Assembly (NCBI GenBank): GCA_026724425.1
Contig: JAIUCV010000005.1
Coordinates: forward strand, 34,011,784-34,075,783
Origin: Erythrophleum ivorense
Taxonomy: Eukaryota > Streptophyta > Magnoliopsida > Fabales > Fabaceae
Direction: 5' to 3'
Length of the DNA: 64,000 bases
Each line of letters starts with the position of its first letter. Position 1 is the first letter of the stretch. Below are positions 9,920-23,800 of this stretch, in pieces. A program made the translations under genes and the position numbers. The notes below the pieces were generated by a model. That model made no database searches, had not been told where the DNA came from, and saw nothing but the letters and a program-made list of their open reading frames with translations.

Positions 9920-12900
9920 TGTAACACCATAGTTTCTTAGCTTTATTCATGCAATTCTTATGTCTCATGCCAAGTATTTCATAAAGAGACAAGGAAAAAT
10001 AGCCTTAAAAGTGAATATTTTCACGTTATATAGCGTATGAAAATTTCATTCAGCGTCACGTGGACTATATAAGCTCATGTATCATATTCTCATATTTAAT
10101 TACACTAATACAACTTGAAACCATTCAAGAAAGTGGCTTGGACCTCATACAAGTGGGTGAAACATATCAATTCCCATGGATTTGGCATGGTCAAAATTTC
10201 AGTTTTTTTTGTCGCAACTTCAGAAATTCATAATTAAATCCAAAAAAATTGAAATCTAACAAAATTTACCATTCCAGAAAGCTTTGGATGTCTACCCTAT
10301 GGTAAAAACAATTTCAGTTTATGAATCATTAAAGAGAAGACGTTTGACATTCGAAAAGCCATTGAGGTCGCTGCTGCTTGGGCTGCTGTTTCAGATTACT
10401 GATATAAACTTCTAAAATTCATAACTAATTCTATAAAAATCAAAATCACACAAATTTAGTCATTATGGAAAGCTAAATAAAAATAATTCCAGAATGAAAT
10501 AGATACATTTAGCCATTGGAAATCTGTGGAACAGTGACTGAACTCTTGGGGCGCCACTGCTACTGATAGAAAACTTTAAAAATGCATAACTCTTTGCTCA
10601 GACCTCCAAATGAGGTGATCTTGGTGACCACAGAAATATTATGACCTTTAGTTTATGCCTGTAAAATTTCACAAGAATTAGACACCATTTGCCTATCGGA
10701 TGACATAGAACACAAATATGACCATATGAACAGTACATGCTTCATAACAGCAGAAAAATTTGAACTTTGAGAATTCATAATTAATTCTATAGAGCTATGA
10801 TTTTTCTGCATTTTAGCTTTTCAAAAATCTCTTGATGAGCCCTACATGTCTACAAAATTTCATGGGCAAATTCCTTCATTTGGTCAGATTGTGCTAAAGG
10901 GTTCCATTTTGGTCATTTTTGAGCTCCATAATGGTATCAAAGGGTCCAAATTTTCTTCCTAAGCTTGTGTGGCCATTTGAGCATGTGAGATTACAACAAA
11001 ATGACATTTTAAACTTGTCTTAAAGGTGCACAAACCCAGAATTTATGAACTCACACTCTCACCCCATACCATACACATATTTCCATAAGGCTAGTCTTGG
11101 TATTTTATACTCAAATTCCATTACAACATTCACATAACATAACTTCTCATTTGTACATGATACACTAGCATAATTACACATATTTATGGGGTCATAGGTT
11201 ATATACAACATTAGATCACAACATTTGCCACTTGTATAGCTTTAAAGAAGCAAAAACCATGCACTTGAATGTCATACTCTCATCTTCAAGGTGATTGACT
11301 TTTATTTCCTTGTCCACTTAGTTCACCTAGCATGTTAAATCATTGAAGAGGAAGGAATGAGATTCAAAGAATCCCAATAACTCATTTCTCATTCAATTAT
11401 ACATAATATATGCAAAGCAAGCTTTACAAATGCATGCATGGAGAAAATGGAAGTCATGGACATTTAAAAAGCAAGCTTGGCATATGAACAAATCATACAA
11501 GACATTTAAGAGCTTACCAAGTGTTTGGATTGACCTCACACTTTTCCTCATGGATTTTGGACTTGCCTCACCCATTCTTTAAGAGCTTTGGACTCAACCA
11601 TACTCTTGGGAGCCCATTTTGCTATTGGCAGACTCTTTACTTTGTCTCAACTAAGCTCAAGGGTTCTTGGCCTCTCCACACTCAAGTAAACTCATACAAA
11701 CATCTTGTAATCATTGAAAAACATAACATGGCATCAAGAATCATGGCATATAAAGGCATGCTAGCATACTTTTCATAGCTTGAAAATACACATACACACA
11801 TTCTAATATAAGTTAGACACACATCCATGCATGAAAGAAGGTGGAGAGAGCTACCTTAGAAGCAATTACATACTTTTTCCTTAAGTCTTGGGTCCTCTCT
11901 CTTGACCTCACACATCCAAGAAGGTGGAGATCATTTCTCTTAGCCTAGACACACCAAAAGAAACATGAATTACTCATAGGAACAAGCCTTGGCATTATAC
12001 ACACTTTACATTATGTTACTTTGGTTTATGGCTCCATTATACTTCCATAAGACACTTAATGAAGTAACTACAAAAATTTATAATCTTGGCTCCCTTCTCT
12101 CATTTAATCTATGATTCTTGACTCCATTTAGACCTCTTGGAGTCATCACACAATTATCTTAAGGAGCCTAGTTAGGAATTGCTTCATTATACTACATTAT
12201 GGAACCTACACCTCTATCTCACTATCTATGGTTTCTAAAATTTTTTCAAGGCTTCCTCTCATCCTTTTCCATCATATATGACTCAAAAATAAGCTTGGAG
12301 CAAATTAAAACACTCCTTAGCTACTCCCCCCATGCTTGGCATAGACAATGTAAGAATTTCGGGTTCATGGAGTTTGTAATTTTTCCTTGAAGAGACAGGC
12401 ACTTGGGAGCCTTCTTAAGGGTCTTCGGAACTCAAACAAATGCTTACATAAGTTAGGGAATTCTTGAATCCAATCAAATTTTTCTATATGTTCAAGAATC
12501 CCTAACTTTGCTATCTTAGATTCTAATGGTTCATTTTGATCCCTAATTGCTTTATTGGATCCCTCATACCTCAAAGCCTCACTTGCTATCATGTTTAGAC
12601 CAGAATTGGACCCCTATTATACAGCCCCTATTCTGACCAAAATCATAAAGGAAAAGAAATTCAAGAAGAAGCAACAAAGTCCCACTTTGCTTACCTTGTT
12701 TACAAGCTTTCTAAAGAAGCTTCCTTATGCTACCAAGAACTCTCTCAAATCCTTTCTTCCCTCTCCTAAATGAACCACATATCAGCACCAAATTAAATGC
12801 CAAAACCATGACAAGGAAGAGGAAGAAGAGGGGAAGAAATTTAACATGGCAAGAGTAGGAAAAAGTGGCTAAAACTTACACTTTTCAAAACTTCTTCTTC

Positions 12901-13583
12901 CTTCCTTAGCCTCCCCTCTTGTGCGCTACTCTTAGCCCTTCTTAATTTTGTTTTAAGGTGTGGGAGAGTAGGTGAGGAGATCTGACCAGAGGTGGGACAT
13001 TTTTATAAGCCTAGGGATTCATTTAAGTAACTTTTAAAATATGTAATTTAGTCCCTCTTTGTAGTTTTATTCATTTGGGCTCATTTCAACTCCTTACGAA
13101 GAAACGTCTTTTTCATCATATTTCTTAGGCTCTTAATCATAATAATTACTTTTGGAATCACTAAAAAAAATCTAAAACCATTCAGAATCGTTCAGTCAAA
13201 GTTTTAGTCAACTAACAGTCGAAATCGCTCACTGGAGGGGTTTCAACTGTTTTAAGGGTTCCTATGGTATTCAGGGCCTCTGAGAACCCTGAAAAGCTCA
13301 AAATTTTCATTTTAAAAGCCCTTCTATGAGTTTTCAAAATTTTCAAAAATTACAAAAATGCCCATACTTTCTTCGGCAAATTTTCTGAGCTCTTCTAGCT
13401 CTGGTTTTTAGGCATCTTAAACATAAAATCCTCATTTTTTAATATTTAAAATTTTATCATGCTTTTAGTTGGCCTCAATTCCTTCTATTTCGAGGACTTT
13501 CTTTTATATTTGGCTAATTTCTGACGTTTACGAAGAAACCGTATATTGCATTTCTCACATTTACGGAGGGACTAGATGTTACA
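9920..13583 (-). mobile_element. Solo LTR, copy A (3.66 kb), inside the Helitron
   Basis: The ends are TGTAACACC...GATGTTACA with a 6-bp terminal inversion (TGTAAC/GTTACA). They are flanked by CGAAC (9915-9919) and CGAAG (13584-13588), a 5-bp duplication with one mismatch. The sequence matches, with scattered changes, copies C (48388-52106) and D (55428-59109) in the opposite orientation. The promoter-like TATA (reverse complement of TTTTTATAAG near 13000) shows that the LTR is transcribed leftward. There is no internal retrotransposon region, so this is a solo LTR left after recombination. The family is not identifiable from the LTR alone. Confidence 0.8.
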
Positions 13584-14807
13584 CGAAGTACTATTCTAGA
13601 TGTTTCCTTCTTTGGATGTAGATCTCTAATAAATTCATATGGATATCCTTCCATTGCAATTAAGATGTAGGGGCTGGAAAACTAAACAGGTATGAAATGC
13701 TAATGTTTACAATCTGCCAGAATTATTGACAGATGCTTGATAAAAATATCATTCTAAGTGGGAGGATTAATAAAAAGTATTTTGAATATTAAGACTACAT
13801 TGGGTTGGAAGAGAGCATGATTTCATTCAGAAATCTCAAAGTAACATAAGCAATAAATACTGATGGCTTATGGATGTATTATAAATTACAAATTACTAAT
13901 TTACTAATGACTAATATTATGTTGTTAATACTAAAAAATTATTTTAGGGTTAGATAATATAAGGTAATTAATAGAATATAAAAAGGACTATTTCTAATAT
14001 AAACTCATGCTTCCTCATGTACCCCAATCGCAGCCGTCCAAATTTCAAAGGGTTATTTTTTAGCATGTATATATCGAAGAAAAGAAGATAGAAAAGGGGG
14101 GAAAAGGAAGATAGATGAAGAATGCAATTTATTCCCAATTGTTATGCTATGAGATAGATTAAAGGGCTAAACACAAGAAACAGATAGAGAAGTGCCTTAT
14201 GGGTGTAAATAGATGAACAAAACAGCAATAAGAAAGCAAAGATTATGTTGAAGAAGAAAACTTTATAATCAAGTGATATGGATATTCAATAGATATTGCA
14301 TTGTACAATACATAAACTTGGTAATACTGGTATCAAAAAGTAGGAGCTTGATGATGAGATATAGAATGGAAAAAATGAAAAAAAGTGGTAACATTATAGG
14401 TAGTATCTAACATCAAATGAAAACGAAGAAAAGAACCAAAAGGCAGATGCAACATAATGTAACTACAATGCAGTTTGGTAGTGTCATAAAAAGATAAAAG
14501 ATGATTATGAATAGTTTAAGTAGTTAAAATTATTACCTCTTGAGCAAGAAGAACTACAGTGCAATGTAGTATGGCTATGATAGAGAAGGTTGGGTTGAGA
14601 AAAGAATTGCTCCTAGTTGCAAGATAAGTTTGTGCTGACTGAAAAAATGAGCAAGCTATTTCTACATTTAAGGATGAGACTACAACAGTGAAACAAACCT
14701 TAAAAAAATGAAATATAATATGGGAGAAGTGTGGTGTAAAAAGAAAACTTAATTATAACAGAATTAGAGTTTAGAAATTAGAAAGTAGGAATGATATAAT
14801 GAGTAAA

Positions 14808-16086
14808 TTAGGAATTAGTAATAATAGAAAAAAGAACTAACGAGAAATCTCTTATTAACAGATCGATAGATTCATTCGATTGTAAAGTTAATGCTGCCAC
14901 ATGAAAGGTTTGAACAAATGGATTGCAATAATCCAGCATTGATTTTAGACTGTAGACAATTTCTAGGTGTATTCCTGATTTAGTATCACAAGATCTACAC
15001 CACAAAGCAATCAAGGAAAGAAATAATGGCATATAAAATAAAATACAAAGTAATCTTACATGATGGAAATAAAAAAAAAAGAAAGCAAAAAACCATTATA
15101 TTGATTAAGAAGGATGATCTTTTTCACCTGATGATCGACATCCTATTACTAATTTCATGCTCGGTGTCATGGATATAAAGTTGGGAATACATAGGAGGTG
15201 ATCCTTCATTGGGTAGCAGGCTACCTATTCGATGGTAATTCTGTCTAGAAAATACGTAACTATAAGGACCAGATGACAAGGTCACTATCTTGTTAATTTT
15301 TCCCCCCATTGATGTAAAAGAAAACATAGTATTGTAAGCTCTAATATTACGTAAGAAAGACTTAGATTCCATCGACTGTCTATTGAAGAATAGCTTGTGC
15401 AAGTAAGGAGGCAAATCCTTCATAAATGGTAATTTGACTTTTCCTTGATAGCAACACAGTGAGAACTCTAGTGTACTTAACTTAGCTGATTTTTTGATTC
15501 TCTCATTATACCACATCATTGCCCCACAACAACCGCAGTTATAATCAGGATCTCCCTCGTCTAGATACTCTGTATAGTATACGAAGAGGAAAAAAATAGC
15601 TAAGCCATCTAATGTGTCAAGAAAATAACAATTTTGAATGAATACAATCGAAAGAAAGCAAATTATAATACATTTGGAGGAGGAAGACACATCATTATTA
15701 AGAGTAGCTGGATCGTCAGGAACATGTACAACTAGAAGTCAAAAATAAAGAAGAGAGGTTTGTTACTCGCTACTCAATAACTAATAAAATCAAATAAGTA
15801 CAAGGGAAAAAAGATAATTATGAATACTCTTATAAGAGTACAGGGGAAAAGAAAGGACTGAATCAAATTTAAAATTTGTTAACCAATGTATCTTACCACT
15901 ATATTCTGCACTAAATGATATAACATTGGATGTAGGCACAATATTGGAATCATTAGGGAGCTTATTAAAATGCTTGTTGAGATTAATAGTAATGTTTGTA
16001 ATGTCTGCCAAACATGGACGATGCTTAATAGTAGCTACACCCTTCCTTTGCAAACAACTTCCATGGCTATTAGAACAAATGGCCAA
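14808..16086 (-). pseudogene. Helitron N-terminal (Helitron-like N) protein fragment
   Basis: The best exon (about 15579-15124) encodes YLDEGDPDYNCGCCGAMMWY, then CCYQGKVKLPFMKDLPPYL, RNIRAYNTMFSFTSMGGKIN and NYHRIGSLLPNEG. These are the conserved opening motifs of plant Helitron replicase-helicase proteins. It ends at an AG/GTGAAA donor. The next exon (about 15020-14808) continues with HLEIVYSLKSMLDYCNPFVQ, equivalent to the 'IVExLxxMLDExNxLVKxFRMA' motif. A possible upstream piece (16086-15790) contains PCLADITNITINLNKHFNKL. The following Rep (HUH, tyrosine) and helicase domains are absent, so only the first 250 or so residues of a protein of about 1,400 remain. Confidence 0.8.
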
Positions 16087-16169
16087 ATCACTTGGATGTG
16101 TATTAAGGTCAGCTGTCCTAAAACCAAGAAATGGTTTATTCTCATCTTATGGTTAGATAACAGGATTTG

Positions 16170-18152
16170 ATGCTATTAGAAATAACGAAAAAAAGACCAT
16201 TGAGCACATGAATTAGGAAAAGAGAAATGAATGAAAAACATTAAATCAAAATATTAGAACAACTTACAAGAAGGCTAGCCAAAAGTCTGAGTTGCGCCTG
16301 CTTGTATGGCCAGCCAGCGTGAAGTATTCCTTGATCGTTTGAAACCCATTAATGGAACAACAAAGTAACGGGCTATAGGTTTGTACAATAGATCTATTCT
16401 AATGAACCTCTAAAAATAATATATATAAGATGGTAAGAACAACTTTGAGTATAAAACTATAAGGCAATAAGATAGAAAATAGGTCTAATAAAGGCAAGAC
16501 GATCGCAATAACACAGTAGCACAATTGTGTGTGTACAACAATGTTATACACTTTAATCGAACAACAACAAATGCAAACTCTATCCCATATTTTTTTACAA
16601 AGAGAACAGTTGGTTAAAAAAAGCCAACCTTCCATGCTCATCTTTAAAAAGGCAAAGAAGCTATCTAATTTGAACAAAACACCATATTTTGATATAATGT
16701 ATCTTGTTCTTGCTTGAGTAGAACAAAAAATCTTGTTCTCTTCTTTAGCCATGAATCACAAATAAAACAACCCATAAATTCACATAGTAGTTCTTTCATA
16801 AATATCTTCATTTCTTTGTTCTTTAAATAAACTATCCGTATATTAAAATGTGAACTGCTATAGTATAAGCTATCATTTTAGGCAAGACAGATTATTTCAA
16901 GCAATCTTATAAATATGAAAGACAAGTCCTATCAATTGAAGTCATTCCCTTAGAAACACAACTCCTTAAAATTTTAATCACCATCACAGTTAAGTTCTAC
17001 TAATAATATAAATGATTTTTTACACTTGTGTATGATAGCTATAGTGTCACTACAAAACCGAATGTAGCAAGACTTCAGTATTAAGTAAATCACTAATCAT
17101 TTTCTATTTTTCTGTTCAAATGATGAGCACAAGTGTGATACTATGAAACTTCAAAATCAAAAACTTGCAAGTAAATTAAAAGAGGCAAAACTAAGTCCCT
17201 AAGTGACTTATTGGTCTGACCATCTAGATGAGTTAGAATACCTTTGTCAAACATTAGGGTCTGTTGTACTATATTGAAATGTCCTTTTAATATACTCTTA
17301 AATTATCATCATTGTTATGTTCCTTTCCTTGACTAAAATCAGAATGGTATCAAATCAAATAGCAAACCCATCATTTATTCTATTGTTGTCTTGTTTTCCT
17401 ATGGAAAAAAAGGTTAATTAGTCAAAGAAGCTGTTAAATAAATATATTGAAGTTGAACTACAAATACTTGTAAGCTACGAAAGTGCCTTTCATTCAATCA
17501 AGAACCAAACCTCTACATTGATACAATAACTTCTAATTTATGTCAAGTTTCGACACAGTTTATATTAAACCATATACTACCTTTGCCAAAAAGAAGGACT
17601 AATAAAACTCCCTGCGTCCTTGGATGAGCACCAATTTTTAGGAGATGAACTACTATAACCCATAAAATTTCCTGCTTCCACAAGCCAAGAAGAAGTAAAC
17701 AATTAATCCTCTAATAAACAAAAGATCTACTACAACAAAGAAAGACGGAGACAAGTGTCGGCATTCCACTAACTTTTTGAGCTCTGAAATTTCAAAATAG
17801 GAAGGATTTTCAAGAAGGTCGACTTCTTTAGGGTTGGGGGAGAAACAAGAACAACAAATAATCACCAGAAAGAGAAGAGGCAAGGATTAAACTAATGGAG
17901 GAAGAAGAGGTTGCAAAGTAATGGAAGTGAGAAGGAAAATCAAACCAAGAAATCTGATAGTGGTGGCAAAACGACGAAGATGATGCGGAGGAGAAAGAAC
18001 GAAGAAGTAATTGGTGCCAAAAAAGCAAAAAGGTGGATAGTTTCTAATATATGATATGAGAAAAGAAAGACAGCACAAAGTCCAATGGAGCCGAAAAAGA
18101 AAATGGCTTAGCTATAGTGAAAAGGCAACCAAAGGTTCATATAGATAATAGA
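16170..18152 (-). other. Helitron 5' region without clear genes
   Basis: AT-rich sequence between the element's 5' TC end and its first recognisable exon. Open frames on the minus strand at 17653-18078 are serine/phenylalanine-rich and match nothing I know. They may be 5' leader or captured sequence. Confidence 0.5.
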
Positions 18153-20160
18153 TTTCATTTAGGGAAGTTTATGATGCAATTATGGAGCTCAATCAGTTTT
18201 ACTAATGATGAAGAAGGTATTCACAAGCTTTGATTACAAGCATATTCAAGCTTCCACTCTGTGATTGTATCATTAAAGGTATATTTCTGATAGGACCATA
18301 GTATGATCATATTTTGGGCAGTTTCTTATTAGTAACTAGTTTTACAATCTTGTATATTTTAAGTGCTCTTCTCTTACTTTCTGTCCCTTTGAAGTGTATC
18401 TTCTCTATGGACCATGTGAGTTCTCGAGATTATGTAAATTTCCCTTTACCGAAGCAAGTTTCTTCCATCTTGTTCCTCTTTCTTTCTTTCTTTTCAACGT
18501 TTGTGCACTTTCAAAAAATATCTTGAGCAAACCAGAAACACAACTTACTTACTACTGATGAGGGGCTAAGTTCAAATGCAATGATAGATATCTGCTTGCT
18601 AAAAATAATTAGTTATTTCAATCTTGTAAGTCAATGGTTGCTAAATGGTTTGAGTATGAAATATTTCACAGTAAGGATCACGAGCTTGGTACAATAACAA
18701 CCATTTTCATTTATATGGAGTTGAACTAATAGAATAGGACTACACAGTAATTATGCAATAAAACTTCTTACGTGTACTTGATATAGGGAACGCATTCTTT
18801 GTATCATTTCTCTCCATTAATAGTAAACTACTAAAATATTAAAAACTATTTTTATCAAACTGAAATATTAAAATTGAACATTTTTATATTTTTTCCTCTT
18901 ATCAAATAAAAATATAATAAATATCTTATTCCTTTTAAAAAAAGCCCTTTTATTCTTTATTTCACAAATTCTATAGAAAAAATGACGTAAAGAAAATAGT
19001 ATTGTCTCTTTATTCAATTAACCAAATTATAATTAATTTATAATATTGAAACAAAGTTACATATGGTAGCAGTGAAAGAAGCATAAAAAGGAAGTACCAA
19101 AAAAACAAACAAACCAATATCCGTAAGTGGAGGAGGATATGGGATAGGAGTATTGGTTATTAATTAATAGAAGAGAGTGACAGTAAAATCATGCCATCAC
19201 GTTACACAAAAATCTTACATATCCCTATAAATGGAAGACCCTAACCTTGAAGGAATGTTACTATTAACCTTTACTTTCTTGGCCTTCTTAAACCTGCTTC
19301 CAATTACAAAAACTCCGCAGGATTTGTAGCCTATATGAGAGTCGGACTCATAGTGTTCGATTTTCATACATCAATCTGTCACCTGCCATGGTGGCCCGTT
19401 CAAAGGAGTCCGACTCTATGTATCCAGCTTTCAAACAAGTCGTAACCATAGAATCTGACTTCGATGAAAATTTATTAAATAAAAAAAACTAAAAATCAGA
19501 TTCATAAAGTCCAACTTCCATTAAAGTTATAGGATATAGGCGTAATATTTTGGCTAAGTATAGATTTGAACAAATTCTTAAATCAACAATAGGATTTAAA
19601 TCAAAAAACCTTTTTTCTTTTTTTCCTCTCAGGAAGCCCAAAATTAATGCCCCACCTTCGATGTCAATAAAGAAAACTGCGAAGTTTCATGAAGATTAAG
19701 ATTTTTTTTTTTCCATTTGAAGATGAACGAATATTAAATAAATAAATAAATAAATAAAGATTAATGGGCATATCTTTTATGGATAAAAAAAAATTCGTTA
19801 AATCGTTTTTAATTATGAATACTTATAGGAAATTAAATTTATCACTTGTCTCCTGCATGTAACAACTAACTATTGAAATTTTTGGAACAAGTCAATTGGA
19901 TGAAATAGTGATCTCGAACTATATTGCTAGAACAAAATGAACAAGAAGAAATATTGAAATCAATGCTCTTAACAGAAAACCGTGGGAAAGAACCATATGC
20001 CACGTTGTAACAATATTGCTGTTGGTTAAGGTTAAAAGTTTGAACCGTTTTCAATCGGCGACAAAATTTGACCTCAGTATTACAGCAAATGCCACCAAAA
20101 TTAGTAAATAATTAAAACTAGATCCCAAAAACAGCAATTGGTTCTCCTTTGAGAGAAGAT
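18153..20160. other. Intergenic region upstream of GDPDL
   Basis: No gene is recognised. It contains an (AAAT)n microsatellite at about 19736-19758 and a TATA-like CTATAAATGG at about 19224. The TATA-like site lies too far upstream of the GDPDL start to be assigned to it. Confidence 0.5.
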
Positions 20161-20830
20161 ATTAACCAGCAATCAACGCGGGAAATGAGAGGATGAGAAT
20201 AGAAATTCTCTTTGGGGAGCCAATTCTACTCATCAATCAAACCTATTTCTTCCCTTCCCTTCTTCGATTTACATCACATTCCCTTGAGGGTTTTCCCAGA
20301 AACTTGAAAGGGGATGTCCGTTGCAACCATCCAGTAAAACAAAATGAGTTTGGCATTTCAGGTATATTACTGTATGCCTCATCACTCTTTTTCCTTCTCA
20401 TTATGCTTCTTGGTATTGGGCTGTTTGTCTTGGGCACTATTCATCAAATTTGTGGCCAAATTCAGAGTAACTTACTCTTGTTTTCTTCTGGCTTCAAATC
20501 TTCTCAACATAATAAAAATGCACTATTATTCTTATTTTTTGGGTTCTATACTTTCCATACTTTCTATTCTTCTAATAAAAGGAAAAAAGTCACATAATGC
20601 AAAATGAACATTTAAAGTTTGATACGCACAGCAAGTTGTTTTTTCTTCCTTATTATTATTATGGTTAATAGTACCTTTGAGCTTTGCTCGGGCTAAACTC
20701 CTCTAAAATGTCAGAACATTTCCTCCAGCATTGTGTATTCAATATGAAATTGGTTAATAGATGAGCTTTTATGTGTTATTTGGAATTCTCAATATTCTTT
20801 GATTGACATGGGTTTTGAATGTGACAGGAT
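20160..20830 (+). other. GDPDL 5' untranslated region with probable intron
   Basis: Upstream of the GDPDL ATG is a CAG/GTATAT donor at 20361/20362, and a GACAG/GAT acceptor at 20827/20828 lies three bases before the ATG at 20831. This suggests a 5'-UTR intron of about 466 bases. ATGs at 20193 and 20344 could form upstream ORFs if the leader begins near 20160. The transcript start is not visible. Confidence 0.4.
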
Positions 20831-23800
20831 ATGAACAAGATGATCAGAGCCTTGATTTTCATTTCCATGTTGGTCCACATTACGGTGGCTCAACGTCATC
20901 ATAAACCTCCACAAACTCCTGCTCCTGTTGTCCCTACTCGAAAATGGTCAACATTAAGTGGTATTCATGGGGTTTTGTTTCTCTAACAACTTTCCCCCCA
21001 CAATTACAAACTAAAGAAAAAAAAACTTTTTGGATCCCCTCATTGCGAGATAATGATCATGTCATGATTGACATAGATACAAAACAAATAAGTACAACTA
21101 AAAGATTAAAAAAAAAATCCTATATCTATCTCTCTTTTCACATGACCATCATATCATATGAGAAAATCTAAATCGTTCTGGTAGGGCTTCCTGTGATTCA
21201 CTATATTACTTGCATGCAGGCAATCAGCCGCTCGTCATTGGGCGTGGTGGGTTATCAGGCCTTTTCCCAGAAGGAAGTGAATATGCAATTGAAATGGGGA
21301 AGACCTTTAGCGTGCCAAATTTGGTTATTTTGTGCAATCTTCAGATGACAAAAGATGGCTCTGGTTTGTGCCTGACGGATATTAAACTTGACAATGGGAC
21401 AACCATTTCACAGCTTGATCCTCGAGGGCAGAAAAAGTTCAACATTTACGGCAAGGATCTGACCGCATGGCTTTCGGTGGAATACACTTCTGATCTGTTA
21501 TTCCAAAATGTGTCATGTGAGTCTTAAATACAGTTTCATTTCCTTACAAACGATGAGCTTAGAGCATTATTCACGTCCTCTAAAGATTCATATCTATAAC
21601 CACAAACAACTATAAAAAGAGATAAAATGCCATTCTGAGTAACAGAAGAGATATTTTTAATGTTAGGATTCTCTGTGCATAAAAATTCTTCGGTACATAA
21701 TTCATATTTTATGGACAACGAATGTTATGGCTGACAACTATAAGATTTTTAACTAGTTAGGCTTAGAAGTTATATAACTGATGCTTGGGTCAAGGGCCAT
21801 TGAATGGATGGAATTTGACATGGTGCTTTTAGCATGAAAATATCAATTTGTGGATCTGAAAGTGAAAATTTTTGCTCTTTACTATGTCCTGTACAGTAAA
21901 TCAGGGCATATATTCTCGACCAAGTCAGTACGATGGGATGTTCCCAATTGCTACTCCTGATAGTTTGCAACAATATAATCTCTCAATGTTCTGGTTGAAT
22001 GTTCAGGTTCTCCCTCTCTCCCCCAGTTTCATATGAATTTTAAATTTTAAAATCCTTTAGCACTGTGATGGTAATTCATCCCTCTGCTGCAGTATGAAGC
22101 ATTCTACACCCAACTCGGAATAAAGGTGGTAGACTATGTTCTAGACACATTGAAAGTGATGAAGGTAGACTTCCTTTCATCTCCAGAAATTGGTTTCTTG
22201 AAGACCATCAATGGGTTAGTGAACAAGGCAACTACTAAGGTTATCTTCCAGCTTCTTGCTGCTAATGATGTTGAACCCACGACCAACCAGACATACGGCA
22301 CCATAGTGAAGGATCTTGCAGCAATCAAGTTATATGCATCAGGGATAATAGTCCCGAAAGATTATATATGGCCAGTTAGACCAGACAAATACTTGGGGCC
22401 TCCCTCAACACTAGTAGCTGATGCTCACAAATTAGGACTAGAAGTGTATGCTTCTGGTTTTGCCAACGACGTCATTTCAAGTTATAATTATAGCTATGAT
22501 CCTTCTACAGAGTACCTGCAATTTATCAACAATGGTAATTCTGTTGATGGTTTTATCACTGATAACCCTTCTACAGCATCAGAAGCTGTTGGTAAGATCA
22601 TTGAACTTCAACCTTTTATTTATTAGCTATTCCTGGGAGACCACCAGCCTTTGTTGAGCTCAAGTCCAATCCTCACAGTTTTATTTATTTTGCAGCATGC
22701 TTATCAAACAATACCAGGCCAAATAAAGGTATAGTGCTAATCTTGAATGTTCTAGATCACAGAATCTCAGATAATACAAAAAGTACAAATCAATGACAAG
22801 TTATAAGCTTATATAAATATCGTTTGCTTTTGCAGGGCCAGCTTTGGTCATAAGCAGCAATGGAGCAGCTGGTATTTATCCAGGCTGCACTGATCTTGCA
22901 TATCAGCAAGCAGTGGCTGATGGGGCTGACATTATAGACTGCTCAGTTCAAATGACAAAAGATGGAGTTGCCTTCTGCATGGATACCGCAGACCTAATGA
23001 GAGGCACCACTGCAATGACAAAATTCATGTCTCGAAGGGCAAATGTCCCTGAGATTCAATCAGAAAATGGGATTTTCTCCTTTGACCTCACATGGAGCGA
23101 GATTCAGACCTTGAGACGTAATATGCTTCTATAGAACTAAAAGAAATTCAATTCACAAATATATCTACTACCCTCTGCAAGATTTGATAATCAAACTTAC
23201 GGTATAAATTTCTTGTTTCAGCACAAATGGTTAGCCCTTATGCTGATAATGGTGACTTTTTGAGAAACCCAGCATACAAGAACAGTGGTAACTTTGTTAC
23301 CCTCCCTGAATTTCTGGAGTTTGCCAAGGCAAAGGCACCCACTGGCATTTTGATCAACATACAGGTGAGCAAAACTTTCACTCCCTATAATGTTTCTCTT
23401 TAAAGGTGTGTTTGGATTGAAAATAAGGGAAGGAAAGGCTCATTTTAGACCTTTCCCTTGAATTAAATCTAAATAAAATCTCTCTATTCCTTCCCTTCCA
23501 CTCTCCTTGAATTAAATCTAACCCTTCTTTTTAACAGAATGCTGCCTACCTTGCATCAAAGAAGGGTCTTGACATTGTGGGTTCTGTGAGCACTGCCCTG
23601 AGCAATGCCACCTTAGACAAGAATTCCACAAAACAAGTTCTGATCCAATCTGTTGACACTGCAGTGCTTGCCAAGTTTAAGGATAACCCATCTTACAAAA
23701 AAGTGTACCTAATTGAAGAGAAAATAGGGGATGCACCCAAGCAGACAGTCGATGAAATCAAGAAGTATGCGGACGCAGTGAATCTTCCCAAAACCTCTGT

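Larger units (their letters stand above)
6711..13654 (-). pseudogene. Helitron-borne RPA1-like ssDNA-binding protein, disrupted
   Basis: On the minus strand the ATG at 13654 begins MEGYPYEFIRDLHPKKETS, like the first OB-fold of plant RPA1. A solo LTR (9920-13583) then splits the exon, and RVVCLWIHC follows from about 9914. Later pieces are an OB-fold segment (9702-9454: YHVENFVVDNN, then TFIEPCDAEIPWNHFNFVP), a second OB-fold (about 8905-8552, with LARIKTNNYLSINTLRYS), and a zinc-ribbon-like exon (8181-7978, WVYESCKNHKIKLRLENGQL then CNNC). Next come a third OB-fold piece (about 7850-7690, YKVHLAVSDSTGTTSICLFD) and a charged tail ending KQEKLE (6926-6711). A 400-bp tandem duplication covers part of the gene. 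RPA-like genes on plant Helitrons are well known and are thought to help rolling-circle transposition. Exon joins are only approximate. The LTR makes this copy non-functional. Confidence 0.75.
6279..18152 (-). mobile_element. Helitron, non-autonomous, with nested LTR
   Basis: Read on the minus strand, the element starts TCTATTATCTATATGAACC at 18152, preceded by A. It ends with a hairpin and CTAG at 6282-6279, followed by T. TC...CTAG termini and insertion between A and T are the Helitron hallmarks. Inside, on the same strand, are parts of the Helitron N-terminal protein (14808-16086) and an RPA1-like protein (6711-13654), both standard cargo of plant Helitrons. I saw no HUH Rep motifs and no PIF1 helicase motifs, so it should depend on other copies for movement. 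It is 11.9 kb long, 3.66 kb of which is a later solo LTR insertion. Confidence 0.85.

Noticed and set aside
16399..16752. 117-codon minus-strand ORF in the Helitron 5' part
   Set aside because: Hydrophobic and cysteine-rich without recognisable motifs. I could not tie it to any Helitron protein.
22134..22328. Minus-strand ORFs across GDPDL exons (also 23709-23963)
   Set aside because: Shadows of the coding strand, without motifs.
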